From Gloeotrichia echinulata CP02 (GTDB taxonomy: Bacteria > Cyanobacteriota > Cyanobacteriia > Cyanobacteriales > Nostocaceae), in NCBI GenBank assembly GCA_038087035.1, contig CP051187.1, positions 3,105,001-3,169,000 of the forward strand: a DNA stretch of 64,000 nt, written 5' to 3'. A model generated the notes under the pieces. It was not told where the DNA came from. It was given only the letters and a program-made list of their open reading frames with translations, and did not search any database. Positions 14,826 through 23,713 of this stretch are shown piece by piece; within the stretch, counting starts at the first letter, position 1, and each line of letters opens with the position of its first letter. The translations under genes and the position numbers were made by a program.

Positions 14826-17168
14826 TTATTTAACGCAGCGGACAATATCGCCTGGGGTAAACACAAACCCAGTGGAATTACAACGACGACGCACGGTCAC
14901 TATCGTCATTGTACCATTTTGGCGATCGCTCCCCTCAAAGCGAATGACTCCAGTTGCGCCTGTAACTGAGAATTGCGCTTGGCCCAGTGTTTGCTGAATG
15001 CTGCGACGGGTAGGCTTTTGACTGATGGCTTTGCTTAATGTGAATACTGCATCATAGCTGGTGGCGGTGCGCCAGGTGATGTCTGTGTTGGTGGGGAGTG
15101 ATTGGTGATCGATTTTCCACAGGGTTTGCGCTTGCTGTATAAAGGCAGAGCGAGTATCATTCAGGGGGTGCCAGGCGATCGCTAAGGCTATGCGTTCAAT
15201 TCGCTGTGGTGAGGAAATTTTGTCTGGGTTGAGCAAGTCAGAAGTGTAAAGACTCTCACCCGCAACTATCCAAGCTTCGTTGATATTAGATCGCAGCACT
15301 GTTAAAGCATTGGGAATTGCATTATACAATCCCACCCCCGCATCAGGAATGACGACAATCGCCGTGGCGCCTTGGGTTTTGGCTTGATTTAAAGCCGTTT
15401 TGGCATCAAAATTATTACTGGCAAGATTGAAACTTGGCTGATGGTCAATTACATTTCCCTTCAGTGATTTTGCGGCTGTGCGAACCGCATTTGATAAAGA
15501 TTGGGCATATTCGCTACCCTCGCTGTAAAAAATCGCTGCTTGGGGCTGTTTTAACTGTGAGAAAATATAGGCAGCAATTTTTTTAGCAGAGACGCGAGCG
15601 CTCGGCACAGTGCGGAAGAAAAAAGGACTTTTGAGGTTATGAGAAGTGCTAGTTGGAGAAATTAAAACTACCCCGGCTTGGGTATAAATTGGCAGGGTCT
15701 GTTTGCTTGCTTCACTGCTATAATGACCCACAACAGCAAGTAAATCTTGATACTTTAACAAAGCTTGGGCAATGTTGCGGGCACTATTTCCCACTTTGCT
15801 ATTGTCACGATTACTATCATCGGCGATAATAATCCGCAGGGGCATACTGTTTTTCAGCGCCTGGGTCTGAGCTTGAGCTGCACCCCGTAGTATTTCCAGA
15901 CCTTTGAAAGTACCCCGTTCAAGAGGAACCGCAACTGCTATGGTGTAAATCTGGTCTGGGCGAAATTGCGTTTGAATTTTGGCGTTGTTGAGGTAAATTA
16001 AAGTTTCTGGATCTGGTTCCTGCTGAAAAGCAGTCTCAAATAAACCCGCAGCAGCCGCAAAATTTCCGTTACCATACTGCTCAATGGCTAATTGCTTTTC
16101 GCGTGGAGGCTGACCATTACCCCAAAAGCTTCCAGGAATCAGGCTTTCTTCACCACAACTGAGATGATCAGCTGCAATATTATCACAAGTTCGCGGACGT
16201 GTTGCCTCATAAATATATTTTGCACCCAGGGTGAGCAATAAACTACAAGCAGTAATTAGCAAATATTTTCGCCATAGCAACTGTGGATGCTGCTGAATAT
16301 TCTCAATCTTATCTAAAATCGCTTGAGTTGTTGCTGGACGATGTTGTGGATAAATATCCGTCATCGTTTGCATCAGAGAAATTAAGCTTTGAGGAGTTTT
16401 TTTATCTTTAATATATTTAACCCAATTTGCCGAATGAACACGGTGATCATGTGCAGGGTCAATACCTGTTAGTAAATAAATAAAAGTCCGACCCAAAGCA
16501 TAAAAATCTGATGATAAAACAGCATGTCCATTTATCTGTTCTGGTGCAGTATATCCACTGGAAACAATTACAGTCACAGGCTGATTGTTAACTATCGTTT
16601 GTGTGACTTTACGCGCAGTTCCAAAGTCAATTAAAACCAATTTGCCATCAGAGCGAAGCATAATATTTGCTGGCTTAATATCCCGATGAAAAAAACCATT
16701 ATCATGCACAAATCGGAGAATTTGCGCTAGTTGCTTCAGCCAATCTAAAGCTATTTTATAGGATGTGATACATTCATTGTTAGATAGCCAAGTTTGTAAA
16801 TTTTCACCTTCAACTTTCTCCATGACAAAACAGCGTAATGGACGACCGCTATTTAAAACCAGGGGAAAGACAATTTCACCAACAGGTAAACCAGGATGTT
16901 GTAAGCTTGTGAGTATCGATACTTCTTGCTCAAATAGTCGCAATAAATCAGGCGTAACTTCTTTTAGCGATTTGAGAATCTTGGGTTTATCCCGTTCTAG
17001 TAAATCTTCGATTTCAAATACTTCTGTATATCTAAAAGCCTCAAGTTGCAGGGGATATGTAAGTCGGTAGCGATTTTGCAATAAAAGTGGCGTTCCACAA
17101 GATTGACATACTGCACAATTATCAGGATTTTCTCGCTGCGAACAATCTGGATTAATGCAGTATGCCAT
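14826..17168 (-). CDS. serine/threonine protein kinase fused to an ABC-type solute-binding domain
   Basis: The 780-residue protein begins with a four-cysteine zinc-ribbon-like segment (CINPDCSQRE then CAVCQSCGTPLL), followed by a Hanks-type kinase: HRDIKPANIML carries the catalytic Asp, LIDFGTARK the metal-binding Asp, and SSGYTAPEQ follows. A transmembrane helix (YLLITACSLLLTLGAKY, about residues 305-321) leads to a periplasmic Leu/Ile/Val-binding-type domain (GVVLISPTSTSHNL). The layout implies a sensor kinase in which an external ligand controls a cytoplasmic kinase. The N-lobe lysine is not obvious. A TTGACA box lies upstream in a 59-base block shared with 19601-19659. Confidence 0.87.
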   Translation of the reverse strand: MAYCINPDCSQRENPDNCAVCQSCGTPLLLQNRYRLTYPLQLEAFRYTEVFEIEDLLERDKPKILKSLKEVTPDLLRLFEQEVSILTSLQHPGLPVGEIVFPLVLNSGRPLRCFVMEKVEGENLQTWLSNNECITSYKIALDWLKQLAQILRFVHDNGFFHRDIKPANIMLRSDGKLVLIDFGTARKVTQTIVNNQPVTVIVSSGYTAPEQINGHAVLSSDFYALGRTFIYLLTGIDPAHDHRVHSANWVKYIKDKKTPQSLISLMQTMTDIYPQHRPATTQAILDKIENIQQHPQLLWRKYLLITACSLLLTLGAKYIYEATRPRTCDNIAADHLSCGEESLIPGSFWGNGQPPREKQLAIEQYGNGNFAAAAGLFETAFQQEPDPETLIYLNNAKIQTQFRPDQIYTIAVAVPLERGTFKGLEILRGAAQAQTQALKNSMPLRIIIADDSNRDNSKVGNSARNIAQALLKYQDLLAVVGHYSSEASKQTLPIYTQAGVVLISPTSTSHNLKSPFFFRTVPSARVSAKKIAAYIFSQLKQPQAAIFYSEGSEYAQSLSNAVRTAAKSLKGNVIDHQPSFNLASNNFDAKTALNQAKTQGATAIVVIPDAGVGLYNAIPNALTVLRSNINEAWIVAGESLYTSDLLNPDKISSPQRIERIALAIAWHPLNDTRSAFIQQAQTLWKIDHQSLPTNTDITWRTATSYDAVFTLSKAISQKPTRRSIQQTLGQAQFSVTGATGVIRFEGSDRQNGTMTIVTVRRRCNSTGFVFTPGDIVRCVK

Positions 17169-17291
17169 ACATTCAGGATGAGGAAACGTATATATACGTA
17201 TTTTAAAACCACAAGCTGTAAAAACAAGTGGTTCTCGTTACTTTCTTTCAAAATTTGTACTAATACTCTGTAATTGAGTTCCCAAGTCCTA

Positions 17292-17350
17292 TTTGTCAAG
17301 CTCAGTTTTAGCTCAGTTACGCAGTGAACTAAAACTTAACTAGAATATAC
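17292..17350. promoter_or_regulatory. conserved 59-base regulatory block, copy 1
   Basis: This block aligns without gaps with 19601-19659, about 48 of 59 bases identical. It contains TTGACA when read on the minus strand (toward the kinase gene) and TTAACTAGAATA on the plus strand (toward the TPR gene), with a GTT..AAC inverted motif between. Both copies lie between divergent genes. Confidence 0.55.
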
Positions 17351-17404
17351 CAAATAATTCAGCGAAATTACTAATATACCCAAGCATTACAGAGGAAGGA
17401 ATTT

Positions 17405-17707
17405 ATGAAACGTTTCATCTCAACTGCTGCTGCTACGGTGACATTGGTGCTTTCGTTATCAACCCAAGCAATGTCTGCGCCGGGACACACCCGCGACTCA
17501 ATTAAAGCTTCTCCCATGACAGCTTTAAACAAAGAATCAAAATTATTGTTATTACCAATTCCTGCTCAAAATGCCGAAACCTACATGAAGCAAGCCTTTT
17601 TACGTTTCCAGTTGGGAGATTTTAAAGGTGCAATTGAGTATTTAAATCAAGCCATCCAAATTAATCCTAACTATGCCACAGCGGCTCTTCCGTACTTAGC
17701 GTGCTGA
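17405..17707 (+). pseudogene. secreted TPR protein, truncated by an R5 MITE
   Basis: The product has a signal peptide (STAAATVTLVLSLSTQAMSA, residues 5-24) and one TPR motif (AFLRFQLGDFKGAIEYLNQA, then IQINPNYA). Homologues normally continue through further TPRs, but at about 17686 an R5 MITE begins and the frame stops at 17705-17707 after LPYLAC. GAGGAAGGAATTT provides a good ribosome-binding site before the ATG. What lies after the MITE belongs to a different reading frame remnant, so the lost part was removed or rearranged. The secreted stub may still be made. Confidence 0.7.
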
Positions 17708-17876
17708 ATTTATTAAAAAATCAGCTTGAAACCCTTGCAGAGCTAAGATAATAGCCATTATTTTCTGTATTTTATATCATATTGCTAAAAATTAAATTAT
17801 GAACGCCTGTAAGCCTTACTTTTAAAGCAAATTTATAAACTTTAATTAATAATTAAGCACGCTAAGTACGCAAGAA
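17686..17876. repeat. MITE family R5, copy 1
   Basis: About 190 bp with 15-bp inverted ends CGTACTTAGCGTGCT and AGCACGCTAAGTACG and an A+T-rich interior. The second copy is at 57626-57816. Both copies sit at a gene break. Confidence 0.88.
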
Positions 17877-18211
17877 CCAAAATTCTGGGATGGGGTTGGA
17901 CATTATTTCTCATTGCTGGAGTTGCAATTAACCAAATTTCGCCTAGTTCAGTTCTACTAATTGATAAAAGCTACTGTTCATCTGAACAATGGGAAATAGT
18001 TGCACAAGCTTACGAACAAATCTATCAAACTTCTCAACTTCGCACAGTCATTCTATTTAACGATTTGAGCCAAGAAAAATTGTCACCCCCACCAGTTCCA
18101 TCATTGATTCACAAATTAGCCACCTACGGGCGTCCGAACTTAAAACTGCAATCTCAGTTACAACAAACTTACCCCAAAGCTCAATTTTTGAGTTGCAATT
18201 CTAGCAGATAA
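17876..18211 (+). pseudogene. remnant of an unidentified gene, start lost to an R5 MITE
   Basis: A clean open frame without start codon runs from the MITE edge to TAA 18209-18211. It encodes TKILGWGWTLFLIAGVAINQ, then ISPSSVLLIDKSYCSSEQW and EIVAQAYEQIYQTSQLRTVI, with coding-like composition. It begins with a hydrophobic helix resembling a signal anchor. I do not recognise the family. The absence of an ATG, GTG or TTG at its head and the exact contact with the MITE suggest that its 5' end was cut off. Confidence 0.55.
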
Positions 18212-18379
18212 CTACTTGTTAAACCCGCAGAAACCCACCCTCATCAGTCAACAGTTATCAGTTAAAAGTTTTGATAACTGTTAACTGTTGACTGTTCACT
18301 GATTTAAGGGGGGTTAGGGGGGATAAATGAGCGCAAAGATACCGCCAACAACTTTTAAAACAACCTCTAAGTCCTACAG

Positions 18380-19573
18380 TTAACCAAACAAACGCTGCAC
18401 ACATTTGAGAATCACTGGCTGTAAAAAAAAGCGCTCCTTATCATCTTCTTTTATCGTTTCTACTAATGCGCGGCGTTTCAAAGATAGAAGCGCAGCCAAA
18501 ATATTTCCGGTTGATTCATGGTTGCCAAGTTGTAATTTTATCTCCTCGCGAGTCAATCCTTGGGGCTGGGTTGCTAAACATTTAAGTAGGGTTTGTTCCC
18601 AGGACGAAATATGCTTTAACCATTGCGTTACCAGTGGCTCAAATTCACCAGCTACTATAGTTCCTGAAGCTAAAAAATCTCCCACATTTCCAGCAAATAA
18701 TTCGTGAATTAAATTGGCTACCATGTTTAAAAATAGCGGATTACCACCATATTGATTAACCAAAGTCATCCACTGTTGGGCATCAAAAATTAGTCCATGA
18801 TGCTGTAACAGTTCAATTGCACCTTCCATCAGTCCACCGAGAGGGAAAATTACTGCACCATTCGCTGTTAAAGTATTTAATCCTGCCGGTTGTTCGCGAC
18901 TGGTTAAAATCACACAACTAGTATGAGCAATTTGCACTACTGAACGCAGAAACTCAGCATATGCTTCATATCCTAAACGATATTGTCCGGCGCGATCGCC
19001 CCCTAAAATACCGTCCCAACCATCAAAAATTACCAGAGTTTGCGGGGGTAAAGATGGAACTGAATCCGGGTTTGGTGCTGTCAGATGAAACGAAAACCAC
19101 TGCGTTTGTTGAAACTTAGATTGCAAAGCTACAGCCAGTTTAGCCGCTACAGCAGTTTTACCTATACCTCCCATCCCCGTAATTGCAATCAGGCGCGTTC
19201 CTTGCTCAATTTTCTGCGTGAGGGACGCCAATTCGTAACCCCGCCCAAAGAACAAAGTAATGTTAGGGATTTGGGTTGTACTAGATACAGAATAATTCAG
19301 AGAACGTTCCAGCAAATCTTGCCAATTTAGCTGCAAAACTTGACAAAACACTTTAAATACAGACGCATCAATCCCATCACCTTTCAGGAAGCGTTTCCAT
19401 GTCGGTAAAGATACACCAGCCGCAAATACATCCGCATTTTCCCAGTCACGATCTGGGACAAGAATTTGACTTGCAGCTTCTAACCAACGCGGATCATCAA
19501 TCGTCCAACCTTTTTCTTTACGAGCTTGTTTGACAATTTGCAGTCCAGTTAACGAGAGTTTGAGGCTAGGCAT
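18380..19573 (-). CDS. NB-ARC/STAND-type ATPase without C-terminal repeats
   Basis: The 397-residue protein has an N-terminal helical region of about 100 residues (LTGLQIVKQARKEKGWTIDD), then an NB-ARC ATPase with Walker A GMGGIGKTAVAAKLA at about 132-146, Walker B TLVIFDGWD, sensor ILTSREQPAG and the GGNPLFLNMVA motif, and a short winged-helix (LTREEIKLQLGN). STAND proteins of this type usually end in WD40, TPR or other sensor repeats; here the protein stops after the winged helix, so partners may provide sensing. The start is ATG 19573. It is divergent from the DUF2207 gene across a conserved 59-base block. Confidence 0.82.
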   Translation of the reverse strand: MPSLKLSLTGLQIVKQARKEKGWTIDDPRWLEAASQILVPDRDWENADVFAAGVSLPTWKRFLKGDGIDASVFKVFCQVLQLNWQDLLERSLNYSVSSTTQIPNITLFFGRGYELASLTQKIEQGTRLIAITGMGGIGKTAVAAKLAVALQSKFQQTQWFSFHLTAPNPDSVPSLPPQTLVIFDGWDGILGGDRAGQYRLGYEAYAEFLRSVVQIAHTSCVILTSREQPAGLNTLTANGAVIFPLGGLMEGAIELLQHHGLIFDAQQWMTLVNQYGGNPLFLNMVANLIHELFAGNVGDFLASGTIVAGEFEPLVTQWLKHISSWEQTLLKCLATQPQGLTREEIKLQLGNHESTGNILAALLSLKRRALVETIKEDDKERFFLQPVILKCVQRLFG

Positions 19574-19600
19574 TGGACATTAGTTAGAGTGTGCATCAAA

Positions 19601-19659
19601 TTTGTCAAGCTCAATTTTAGATCAGTTCGGCACTGAACCGAAAGTTAACTAGAATACGC
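19601..19659. promoter_or_regulatory. conserved 59-base regulatory block, copy 2
   Basis: Second copy of the block at 17292-17350. It starts 28 bases upstream of the NB-ARC ATG on the minus strand and 151 bases before the DUF2207 ATG on the plus strand. TTGACA (minus strand) and TAGAAT (plus strand) are both conserved, and TTCGG..CCGAA forms an inverted repeat in this copy. Confidence 0.55.
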
Positions 19660-19809
19660 AATTCAAATCAGTGATAGTAAAGACATCACCTGAGATATTC
19701 CACCGTTCTCAATAATCTTAGGGTGTGTACTGTCCACAACCTAAAAACCAGCATTTGAATCCCTAATCCCCAATCCCCAATCCTCAATTTAACTTCTGGA
19801 GTAAATTAA

Positions 19810-20655
<846 letters not shown>

Positions 20656-20961
20656 TCACCATACTTGAGGGCGCGCAAGACATTGCGCCCCAAAAGCACC
20701 TGTAGTGAACAGACCTCTTGCAAAAGTCCCCTAACACCCCACCCCCAGCCCCTAAGCGCTTGCGCTTAGGGGAGAATTTGCTTTAGCGCGGGGTGGGGTT
20801 TTTATTGTTTTATTTATCCCCAACCCCCCTTAAAAGGGGGGTAAAAACCGTTGGATGGGGCGCAAGGCCTGGATGGGGGGCTGGAGGGCGCAAGGCCTGG
20901 ATGAGGGGCTGGGGGGCGCAAGGCCTTGCGCCCCTACTATTCCCTAATTTCTTGTCAACAA
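20656..20961. other. intergenic repeats, no gene
   Basis: The stretch contains direct and inverted pieces of the GCGCAAGGCCTTGCGCC palindrome (about 20859-20937), a CTAAGCGCTTGCGCTTAG palindrome at about 20752-20769 and runs of CCCC. No coding frame is supported. Confidence 0.6.
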
Positions 20962-21381
20962 TCAACTAGAGGTTAGTTGTCGAATTAAGGCGACTGTTGG
21001 ATAGTCATCTGATGCGTAATCTGCTAATAATCTTTGTTTAGTTGCTTCGTTAACTTCCAAATTACCATCCGCATTGAAGTAGCAAATTTCTTCTTTATAT
21101 CCCCAAGATAAGAGTTTTTCGCAGAGTTTCTCAGCAACAATATTTTTAATATTCAGTTCTGGTTGTAGACATTCTGGATGTTGTAATAACCAATAGATTG
21201 TTTCTGGCTCAGTTTCCACAAGTTGACTGACCGCAATTATCAGAATTTTGCGAATATGATGAGGACTGGGAACGAAGGTCAGGAAATCTTTGAAGGTATG
21301 GATAGCTTGAGGATTATGGCTCTTGAGTAAAAGAAGAGCAATATTGATTAATTGCTGAGTACGTTCTGAAGAAATAGGCAT
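20962..21381 (-). CDS. hypothetical protein, 139 aa
   Basis: I do not recognise this family. From ATG 21381 the product begins MPISSERTQQLINIALLLLK and is largely helical, ending in the charged segment NEATKQRLLADYASDDYPTV. A GTG at 21393 is an alternative start. The gene follows the degenerate response regulator by 15 bases and is probably co-transcribed with it. The repeated short helices (FKDFLTFVPSPHHIRKILII) might form a HEAT-like solenoid, but that is only an impression. Confidence 0.6.
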   Translation of the reverse strand: MPISSERTQQLINIALLLLKSHNPQAIHTFKDFLTFVPSPHHIRKILIIAVSQLVETEPETIYWLLQHPECLQPELNIKNIVAEKLCEKLLSWGYKEEICYFNADGNLEVNEATKQRLLADYASDDYPTVALIRQLTSS

Positions 21382-21396
21382 TTTAATCAGCACATA

Positions 21397-21801
21397 TTAT
21401 ACTTTAATAACCGATTGGCAATGTCGGATGCCACTTGGTACTGATGGCAACTTAGAATAAAGTACTTGCAGCAAAAGTTTCGGAGAAAACGGTTTTAATA
21501 AAATCTCTTTGTCATGGAGGTAATTATGCCAATTTGGAATATTTTCTACTTCAGCTTCAGTCATCAAAATAAAAGGTATTTCTATTTCTAAATTTTGCTG
21601 GATTCTTTGCCTTAATTCTAATCCATTGGCATCTGGAAGCCTATAATTACACAGAATTATATCTGGTTCTTCCAATCTAGTAAGCTCATATCCCTCCTGA
21701 GATGTCATGGCAATTAGCGCACAGAATCCATGCAATATTAGCCACTCTTCTAGAAGTTCTAATAATAAAAAATCATGCTCAATTACGAGAATCTTATACA
21801 T
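21397..21801 (-). CDS. degenerate response-regulator receiver protein
   Basis: This 134-residue single-domain receiver has the fold signature (YKILVIEHDFLLLELLEEWL at the start, LKPF near the end), but the phospho-acceptor position appears as Asn: the segment is DIILCNYRLPDANGLEL where active regulators have an Asp before the YRLPD-type loop. The usual acidic pair is also altered (VIEHD). It is therefore probably not phosphorylated in the normal way. It has no output domain. The next gene upstream on this strand, before insertion of the 23-kb element, would have been the receiver at 45363-45743. Confidence 0.82.
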   Translation of the reverse strand: MYKILVIEHDFLLLELLEEWLILHGFCALIAMTSQEGYELTRLEEPDIILCNYRLPDANGLELRQRIQQNLEIEIPFILMTEAEVENIPNWHNYLHDKEILLKPFSPKLLLQVLYSKLPSVPSGIRHCQSVIKV

Positions 21802-21916
21802 ATTGTAATCAAAACTGATGAGGTTTACTCTCGCCGGCTCTTAACCTACGCAGTATTGCCATCCGTTGGGTGGGGATTTTGAACTATTTTGTTTATACTT
21901 TAAAAAAAATTTGTGA

Positions 21917-21929
21917 ATTATCTGTGAAT
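21917..21929. other. putative attL core of the integrated element
   Basis: ATTATCTGTGAAT occurs here, 14 bases beyond the stop of the integrase gene, and again at 45312-45324 just after the last gene of the element. This is the arrangement expected for a tyrosine-integrase attachment site. The core was found by eye and is short. Confidence 0.55.
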
Positions 21930-21942
21930 TGCCAAAAAAAAA

Positions 21943-22875
21943 TTAAAAATCCGGACACGCGGACTTACTTACTTCCGGGTGGACGTAGTACCGTAGCACT
22001 GTTTCAGTGTCGTCTCCAATCCAATAGGCTACCTTATCTGGTGTCGCTCCAAGTGCGATCGCCCAAGTGGCGAATGTGTGCCTAGTGGAGTACGGCTTTA
22101 AATAGGGAACCCCCTTGCACTCTAAGTCTCGGATGACGCCTGGTAGTCCGTCCTTGCTTCTATTCCAGGCGTAACCCAGTAGAGTGCTACACACAGGGCG
22201 TCCCCGAATCGTTGTAAAAACATAAGATTCCTCGGTTCGGGATGCGCTGAGGGATACGAGCAGCGAATGGAGCCTGGAATCACTGCTGCATTGAAAAATC
22301 CTGGTTTTGCGATTTTTGGTGCTTTTCTCTAATCCCAAGAGATTTCTTGATTTTGAAAAAGTGATAAATTGACAGCATGGACTGATATCCTTCCAGAGCA
22401 ATGCGAACGCTTCCCCGTGTCTACAACCTGTCCAGAAGAGGAATTTGATCAGGCTTGCGTAGTGTTTGTGTTGCTCGTGGTCTTCAAACGATTGAATAAT
22501 CAAATCACGCTGATCGATGCTGAATGCCTTGCAAGCGCCACTGCTACCTTTTGGCTTCTTGATCTTGAGATTGGCGAACGGGTTGGACTCGATCAATCCT
22601 TCATCGACTGCCCACCTACAACATTGGTCGAATCGCAACAGATAGCGCCATGCCATCAACTGGCTCGTATTCTGTACAAGCCAGCTTCTGATTTTGGCTG
22701 CATGAGCTAAAGATTTTGTCGGCAGGCGTCTAATAATATTGCCGACTACATTGTAGTTAGCATAAATTGTTGTTGGCTCCAATTGGAGAGATTGAAATTC
22801 GACAAAGAGTTTCCACAGATGCCCCATGTCATATTGCTGGGGCTGGGAAATGATGGGCGCGGTGAATGCGGACAT
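21943..22875 (-). pseudogene. tyrosine recombinase/integrase, C-terminal part
   Basis: The 310-residue frame holds the core-binding domain (LWKLFVEFQSLQLEPTTIYA) and the catalytic domain: Arg in WTGCRHGEAFAL, the YSTRHTFATWA box carrying the second Arg and the following His, and the nucleophile Tyr in VLRYYVHPE. All expected catalytic residues are visible. The arm-type N-terminus is missing here; it lies at 25064-25279 on the far side of an IS200/IS605 element. An ATG at 22875 could start a shortened protein. As the arm-binding part is lost, integration or excision is probably impaired. Confidence 0.82.
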
Positions 22876-22899
22876 AACCGGTTTAACGTAGCGCGAAAG

Positions 22900-22931
22900 T
22901 CCCCACCTTCAGCGTACTCGCAAGGTGGGGA
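22900..22931. other. subterminal hairpin of the IS200/IS605 element, left side
   Basis: Perfect 10-bp stem TCCCCACCTT / AAGGTGGGGA with a 12-base loop, between the integrase remnant and the tnpA stop codon. It is the kind of imperfectly placed hairpin recognised by Y1 transposases. Confidence 0.75.
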
Positions 22932-23015
22932 TGAATAGCGGGCTGCGACGATTGCATCTATGACCAAAATCGACCGCAAGGTTGATAAGGGAATGGATGT
23001 ATGAGGAGTAGCCAT

Positions 23016-23372
23016 TCATTCATTTGGGGATTCTTGAGATTGTATATATTGCTTGATTTTTTCAATTGGTGCGCCGCCAGTAGAAGAGACATAATATGAA
23101 CTAGACCAAAAAACAGGTTGACGATAAAAATTAGATAGATGTTCTGAGAATTCTTTCTGAATAATTCTGCTTGATGCTGATTTTAGACTACCTACAAGAA
23201 CGGATAAGTTGTTATCTGGGTGGAAATCAACTAGCAAATGAACATGATCCACTTCGCCTGAAAACTCGATTAGTCTGCACTTGGTTTTTCTACAGACATT
23301 TGCAAATATTTCTGGCAACCGTTCCAACATTGAAGCGGTTATTGTTTTGCGTCTGTACTTGGTTACAAACAC
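23016..23372 (-). CDS. tnpA: IS200/IS605 Y1 transposase TnpA, N-terminus incomplete
   Basis: TnpA is a HUH single-strand transposase acting as a dimer. The frame has the HUH motif in VDHVHLLVDFHP and the catalytic Tyr in IEKIKQYIQSQ near the C-terminus. The GTG at 23372 gives MFVTKYRRK, which omits the first strand of the fold; the frame remains open upstream and encodes the expected HSVFSIRQHFVF, but no ATG, GTG or TTG in frame precedes it before the repeat block at 23431. The start is therefore lost or non-standard, and activity is doubtful. Confidence 0.8.
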   Translation of the reverse strand: MFVTKYRRKTITASMLERLPEIFANVCRKTKCRLIEFSGEVDHVHLLVDFHPDNNLSVLVGSLKSASSRIIQKEFSEHLSNFYRQPVFWSSSYYVSSTGGAPIEKIKQYIQSQESPNE

Positions 23373-23430
23373 AAAATGTTGGCGAATAGAGAAAACAGAA
23401 TGAGAGCCTTTTCTGGGAAGAACTTGACCA

Positions 23431-23650
23431 AAGAGGCGGAGGGGCAGGGAGCAGGGAGCAGGGGGAGCAATCCCTGTCCCGTTCGCGGAGCGTCTCGCAG
23501 AGAAGCCGTGAAGCGGAGCGGAACATGGGTATCTTCGCGGAGCGTCTCGAAGAGAAGCCCCGCCCTTCTAGGGCGCTCTTACTGGGGCGGAGTACAAGCT
23601 CCGTCTCAGTTTTCCCCCTTGCTCCCTGCCCCCTGCTCCCCTGCCTCTTT
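23431..23650. repeat. inverted-repeat insert between tnpA and tnpB
   Basis: AGAGGCGGAGGGGCAGGGAG at the left is matched in inverted orientation by CCCTGCTCCCCTGCCTCTTT at the right. The interior holds two copies of a small dispersed repeat (CGCGGAGCGTCTCG). TTGAC occurs on both outer sides, a possible 5-bp target duplication. It looks like a MITE that separated tnpA from its start region. Confidence 0.6.
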
Positions 23651-23713
23651 TGACAAGCCTATAGGTCAACTGTAATATCATAGAATAAATGTAAAAAGGA
23701 GGCAAATAAATCA

